DNA of 64,000 bases from assembly GCA_934317005.1 (NCBI GenBank), contig CAKREB010000004.1:1-64000 (forward strand), written 5' to 3'. Every line of letters starts with the position of its first letter. The stretch's first letter is position 1. The DNA is from an uncultured Lachnospiraceae bacterium. GTDB lineage: Bacteria > Bacillota > Clostridia > Lachnospirales > Lachnospiraceae. Positions 59,914-64,000 of the stretch are shown here, one piece after another. The position numbers were made by a program, and so were the translations under genes. The notes beneath the pieces are model-generated. The model saw nothing but the letters and a program-made list of their open reading frames with translations, did no database searches and had not been told where the DNA came from.

Positions 59914-61602
59914 TTGTTACTAAATTTACATGTAAAGAATCTGGCGATCATTGACGAGATAGAAGTTGATTTTGCACAGCATTTGAATGTATTGACGGGA
60001 GAGACAGGTGCTGGTAAGTCAATTATTATTGGTTCGGTAAATATTGCACTGGGGGGGAAAGTAGCAAAAGATCTGATCCGAAAAGGTGCAGAGTTTGCAC
60101 TTGTGGAATTGACATTTTTGGTGAATGAACCGAAGCTTCGGGGAAAATTAGAAGAATTAGGTATCAGTTTTGAGGATGATACGCTTTTGATCTCTAGAAA
60201 GATTACACAGACGCGTACGGTAAATCGTATGAATGGTGAAAGTGTGACGGTAGCGATGATCAAAAAAGTAGCGGATCTTTTGATTGATATTCATGGGCAG
60301 AACGAACAACAGTCTCTGCTTCACAAAGCGAAGCATTTGGAGATATTGGATCACTATGCATGGGAGCAGATGGCAGGGAGAGATATTGCATTGGCAGAAA
60401 GCTACCGTCGATATAAGAAGATTGTTGAAGAGTTGGAAAAAGATCAAGTGCCGGAAGAGGAACGCCTGCGGGAAATTTCATTTTTAAAGTATGAATTAGA
60501 AGAAATTGAAAAGGCAGAATTAAAGGAAGGTGAGGAAGAAGAACTCGCAGAGCAGTATCATATGTTGTCAAATGCATCGGAGATTGTACAGGGGCTTTCG
60601 GAAGTATATGGTATGATAAATCAGGAAAGTGGTTCGGTTTCGGATAAGATGAGTGAAAGCATTCGTGTTTTATCGAAGCTTTCGGAATACGATGAGAGAT
60701 TAGCAGAACTTTGCGGTCAATTATCAGATATTGATGCATTAGTTACTGATTTTGCCAGAGATGCGTCAGATTATATGGATGGATTTGATATTCGGGTGGA
60801 TGCGTTAGATGAGGTGGAGAGACGTTTAGATGTGGTGCGTGGCATACAGGCAAAGTATGGAGCTACCATAGAGGATGTCTTTGCTTATGCGGATAAGACA
60901 AGAGAGAAGCTTAGAAAATATGAAGAGTATGATGCCTATCGAGAAAAGCGGAAGCAGGAATTGGAAGAGGAGGAGCGTACACTGCGGAAATTATCTCAGG
61001 AAGTTTCGGCTGTTCGAAAAAAGTGTGCGAAAGTGTTAGAGAAAGAAATTACGCAGGCTTTGGTCGACTTAAACTTTCTACAGGTAAAGTTTCAGATTGC
61101 AGTCAGGGAAAAAACGGAATTTTCTGTAAATGGTATGGATGATATTGAATTTATGATTTCTACCAATCCGGGCGAGGAATTGCGACCGGTTGGTACAGCT
61201 GCTTCAGGTGGAGAACTGTCAAGAATTATGCTTGCAATCAAGGCGGTACTTGCGGGGCACGATGAGATTCAGACCATGATATTTGACGAAATTGATGTTG
61301 GAATCAGTGGCAGGACCGCACAGATGGTAGCGGAGAAGATGGCATTGATTGGAAGAGAGCATCAGGTAATCTGTATTTCTCATTTGGCACAGATTGCGGC
61401 AATGGCAGATACACAATTTTTAATTGAGAAAGAAAATGATAAAAATCATACCAAGACACAGATTTATCCGCTAGATAAAGAGGCTGCCGTTCAGGAATTG
61501 GCAAGGATACTAGGAGGTGCACAGATTACGAAAGCAGTGCGGAACAGTGCAAAAGAGATGAAAGACTTAGCAGATCAATGGAAAGCTCGATTAACAGACT
61601 AA
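59914..61602 (+). CDS. recN: DNA repair protein RecN
   Basis: This 562-residue SMC-like ATPase acts early in double-strand break repair. Walker A is GETGAGKSIIIG, with a long coiled coil (about 150-390), then GGELSRIMLAIKAV signature and Walker B MIFDEIDVGISGRTAQMV. The start is TTG at 59914, 6 bp after AAGGGAG. It belongs to the conserved argR-recN neighbourhood but lies 11.3 kb from argR here. Its promoter carries a LexA-type box. Confidence 0.96.
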   Translation: MLLNLHVKNLAIIDEIEVDFAQHLNVLTGETGAGKSIIIGSVNIALGGKVAKDLIRKGAEFALVELTFLVNEPKLRGKLEELGISFEDDTLLISRKITQTRTVNRMNGESVTVAMIKKVADLLIDIHGQNEQQSLLHKAKHLEILDHYAWEQMAGRDIALAESYRRYKKIVEELEKDQVPEEERLREISFLKYELEEIEKAELKEGEEEELAEQYHMLSNASEIVQGLSEVYGMINQESGSVSDKMSESIRVLSKLSEYDERLAELCGQLSDIDALVTDFARDASDYMDGFDIRVDALDEVERRLDVVRGIQAKYGATIEDVFAYADKTREKLRKYEEYDAYREKRKQELEEEERTLRKLSQEVSAVRKKCAKVLEKEITQALVDLNFLQVKFQIAVREKTEFSVNGMDDIEFMISTNPGEELRPVGTAASGGELSRIMLAIKAVLAGHDEIQTMIFDEIDVGISGRTAQMVAEKMALIGREHQVICISHLAQIAAMADTQFLIEKENDKNHTKTQIYPLDKEAAVQELARILGGAQITKAVRNSAKEMKDLADQWKARLTD

Positions 61603-61700
61603 GGTATGGAAGGGATTTCTTTGTGAGGGGGTTCGTCATTTTGCACAAAGGGATACTTCAATTACAGAAAATGCTTTTGCAATAGTTCGCTTATATAGTA

Positions 61701-61729
61701 TTGTTTGTTTAGGGAAAAAGCGTTATAAT
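61701..61729 (+). promoter_or_regulatory. promoter facing a nearby terminator
   Basis: TTGTTT (61701-61706), 17-bp spacer, TATAAT (61724-61729). The expected start is about 15-20 bp before the terminator at 61752, so a very short RNA or an attenuator is possible. Confidence 0.5.
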
Positions 61730-61751
61730 AGACTATAAGTATTTGAAAAAA

Positions 61752-61795
61752 GTGCACAGTTAAGGAACTTAGACGATTTTAACTGTGCATTTTTA
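61752..61795 (+). terminator. terminator between recN and the GGDEF/EAL gene
   Basis: TGCACAGTTAA and TTAACTGTGCA form a perfect 11-bp stem followed by TTTTT. Between 61796 and 61936 there is a small GTATGC/GCATAC hairpin and no gene. Confidence 0.9.
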
Positions 61796-61936
61796 TGAAA
61801 ATAGAAGAATTGTTTTTATAGTGATGGTATGCAAAGGCGCATACGGAATCTCGCAGCAGTTGCTAAAGGAACATGCAGTTATGTTTAGAAGGCTCACTGT
61901 TTTGAGGGAAAAATTCATACATAGGATGGAGAAAAG

Positions 61937-64000
61937 ATGAAGAACATATACATTGCATTATTTTTGATTTCATTATGTGCACCTGTTTGGATGTTTTTTC
62001 TAAGTGGGAGAAAGAAAAAGGAAGATTTAAAAGCAGTTATTGCATCGTTACGGCAGGTTATGTTGGCTGTTAGTGTTACAATCTTTTTGGATATGATGAC
62101 TTTGCTCGTGACACAAATAAGTTGGGGAATGTTTTTCTATTCCTTGTTTTTTATTTCAACTGATTGGCTGATTTATTGTATGTGGGAGTTTGTGCTGAAT
62201 TATACAGAAATAGAACGCAGCAAGTATATTAATTTGCGCTTGCTTCGGATTATGATGTATGTGGATTCGGTTTCTCTGTTATGCAATCAGATATTTCATC
62301 ATGTATTTGGATGCAAAAAAGAACTTGTGGCCGGTGAAACTTACATACGGGTGCAGGGATATTTCTGGTATTTTTTACACGCAGCATTACTCTGTATGAT
62401 TATTCTGTTTATTGTCATTACGTTAATATATCGTTCGCATAATGCACCTGCACTATACCAGAAAAAATATGGATTTCTATTGTTCATTTTGCTGATGATT
62501 GTTGCTGCGAATGCGGTGTATGTTTTTGTCGATAATACGATTGATATATCTATGCCGTTACTTGGGGTAGGCTCTCTTTTCATGTATTATTATTCGATTG
62601 CCTATTTGCCGGAGGACTTTGTAAAAAGAAGTTTATCTTTTATGGTAAAAAGTATGGGAGATACGGTCTTTTTGTTTGATGCAGAGGGACGGATCATCTA
62701 TGCAAATGAGCGGGCAGAATATTATATTAAAAAATATCATTTGAGTATCAGAAGTTATGTCAGACAACTGGCGGAATGGTGCGGTTTGGAAGATTTTTTG
62801 GGAAAAGAAGATTTTTCCAGGGATAAAGATTGGGAGGAAGATGGGAAAGTATTTCGTTATAAGATTATTTTTCATCAATTGCTGGATAAGAAAAACAAGC
62901 GTCTTGGAGGATGCCTGATTATTCAGAATCGAACCGAGGAATATCGCAGGCTGCAGAGGGAACGGTATTTGGCAACCCATGATCGTTTAACAGGGGTGTA
63001 CAATAGGGAATATTTTTATGAGCAGGCTGAAAAGGAGATGAAGGAAAATCCAAAAGAGTCTTATTTGATGATTTGCTCTGACATCCGCAACTTCAAATTG
63101 GTCAATGAACTTTTTGGAAGAGAACAAGCCGATCAACTGTTGCAGAAAATTGGAAGAGCATTAGAGAAGCATTCGCGTCCGGGAGAAGTGTATGGAAGAC
63201 TGGTTAATGATCGGTTTGCGCTTCTGATGAAAAAGAAAAACTATCAGGAAAGGATATTCCTTCAAAAACCAAGTCAGGTAGTGCAAATGGAAGGCGAAGT
63301 TGTTTTTCCGATTCATAATTATATTGGTGTTTATGAGGTACAGCCGCAAGATACATCCGTTCCTATTATGTGTGACCGGGCACTGATGGCTTTACAAACG
63401 ATCAAAGAAAACTATGATAAACATGTGGCATATTATACGGAGGAACTTCGCAGGAAAATTATCAAAGAGCAGGAATTGGCAAGTGCCTTGGAAGAGGCAA
63501 TACAGGAGAAGCAGTTTAAGGTATATTTGCAGCCACAGATTACTGCGCAGGGGAAATTATTGGGTGCGGAGGCATTGATTCGCTGGCAGCATCCGAAAAG
63601 GGGAATGATTCCACCAGGAGAATTTATTGAATTATTTGAAAAAAATGGTATGATTGTGCGGGTAGATCAGTATATGTGGGAAGAGGTTTGCCGTCAATTA
63701 AAGGAATGGAGAGACAAAGGATGGGATGATCTCTACATCTCAGTTAATATTTCGCCAAAAGACTTTTTATTGATTGATATTTATGAATGCTTTACGCGGT
63801 TAATCAAAAAATATAATATTCCGCCACATGTATTGAATTTAGAGATTACCGAAACATCTATGATGGAAGACTTTGAGGAAAAGCTAAAGTTAATCGGACG
63901 ATTACAGGAAGCAGGATTTACGGTAGAGATGGATGATTTCGGAAGTGGTTATTCTTCTTTGAATATGTTGAAGAATATTGAAGTTGATGTTCTGAAGGTA
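61937..64000 (+). CDS. membrane GGDEF/EAL cyclic-di-GMP protein, cut by window end
   Basis: 688 residues are visible and the frame is open at the edge. Residues 1-220 hold about 7 membrane segments, like 7TM sensor modules. A PAS-like part follows (TVFLFDAEGRIIYANERAEY). The GGDEF domain starts at THDRLTGVYNREYF, but its signature reads RLVNDRFALL, so cyclase activity is unlikely. The EAL domain has AEALIRWQHP, the NISPKDF segment, LEITETSMM and DDFGSGYSSLNML, so it looks like an active phosphodiesterase. The ATG at 61937 follows GGATGGAG. It probably lowers c-di-GMP in response to a membrane signal. Confidence 0.92.
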   Translation, partial: MKNIYIALFLISLCAPVWMFFLSGRKKKEDLKAVIASLRQVMLAVSVTIFLDMMTLLVTQISWGMFFYSLFFISTDWLIYCMWEFVLNYTEIERSKYINLRLLRIMMYVDSVSLLCNQIFHHVFGCKKELVAGETYIRVQGYFWYFLHAALLCMIILFIVITLIYRSHNAPALYQKKYGFLLFILLMIVAANAVYVFVDNTIDISMPLLGVGSLFMYYYSIAYLPEDFVKRSLSFMVKSMGDTVFLFDAEGRIIYANERAEYYIKKYHLSIRSYVRQLAEWCGLEDFLGKEDFSRDKDWEEDGKVFRYKIIFHQLLDKKNKRLGGCLIIQNRTEEYRRLQRERYLATHDRLTGVYNREYFYEQAEKEMKENPKESYLMICSDIRNFKLVNELFGREQADQLLQKIGRALEKHSRPGEVYGRLVNDRFALLMKKKNYQERIFLQKPSQVVQMEGEVVFPIHNYIGVYEVQPQDTSVPIMCDRALMALQTIKENYDKHVAYYTEELRRKIIKEQELASALEEAIQEKQFKVYLQPQITAQGKLLGAEALIRWQHPKRGMIPPGEFIELFEKNGMIVRVDQYMWEEVCRQLKEWRDKGWDDLYISVNISPKDFLLIDIYECFTRLIKKYNIPPHVLNLEITETSMMEDFEEKLKLIGRLQEAGFTVEMDDFGSGYSSLNMLKNIEVDVLKV

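Overview
The window reads as a chromosome segment of a low-GC, endospore-forming anaerobic Firmicute, most likely a member of the Clostridia close to Lachnospiraceae. The evidence is the sporulation loci spoIIAA-spoIIAB-sigF, spoVAA-AB-AC and spoIIIAA-AH, the conserved chain nusB-xseA-xseB-ispA-dxs-tlyA-nadK-argR and later recN, a flagellin lysine methylase, and AT-rich genes with strong AGGAGG-type ribosome sites. The species cannot be named from the sequence alone.

Layout. (1) 1-10.8 kb is accessory DNA directly downstream of a truncated tRNA-Leu(UAA). It holds a minus-strand helix-turn-helix / protein kinase / small membrane protein operon facing three plus-strand envelope-type genes (coiled coil, YARHG, TPR-like). 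Next come a small XRE regulator, a promoter with a perfect dyad between its -35 and -10, a GTPase cassette of unknown function, and an AAA ATPase + RloB pair that resembles AbiL phage defence. (2) 10.9-19 kb carries a DUF342 / 58-aa protein / zinc-ribbon-TPR cassette, the spoIIA operon, a spoVA operon reduced to AA-AB-AC, and fliB. (3) 19-33.9 kb is core metabolism: endonuclease IV, a YkgJ-like protein, a glycan cluster (two GT2 enzymes and a flippase), aroA, argS, a DUF815 ATPase, degV, ilvN-ilvC, aroD and aroK. (4) 34-48.6 kb contains efp, convergent aroE, the eight-gene spoIIIA operon, a tandem 79-bp repeat, an Asp23 protein and the nusB-to-argR chain. (5) 48.6-59.9 kb lies between argR and recN, which are usually neighbours. 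It contains a secreted protein, a TPP riboswitch and thiC with a MITE-like element between them, yebC, a Septu-like ATPase + HNH pair and a 1428-aa Ig-like surface protein. (6) 59.9-64 kb holds recN with a probable LexA box and a membrane GGDEF/EAL protein cut by the window end.

How the parts fit. SpoIIAB holds SigF inactive until SpoIIAA releases it. SpoIIIA builds the mother cell-forespore channel, and SpoVA proteins move dipicolinic acid. aroA, aroD, aroK and aroE cover four steps of the shikimate pathway; ilvN and ilvC belong to branched-chain amino acid synthesis. Two ATPase-plus-effector pairs (8.85-10.8 kb and 52.8-54.8 kb) are the best anti-phage candidates. The kinase divergon (0.3-4.9 kb) and GTPase cassette (5.1-8.5 kb) are the best candidates for undescribed systems. 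All calls were made by eye on the sequence; no database search was run.
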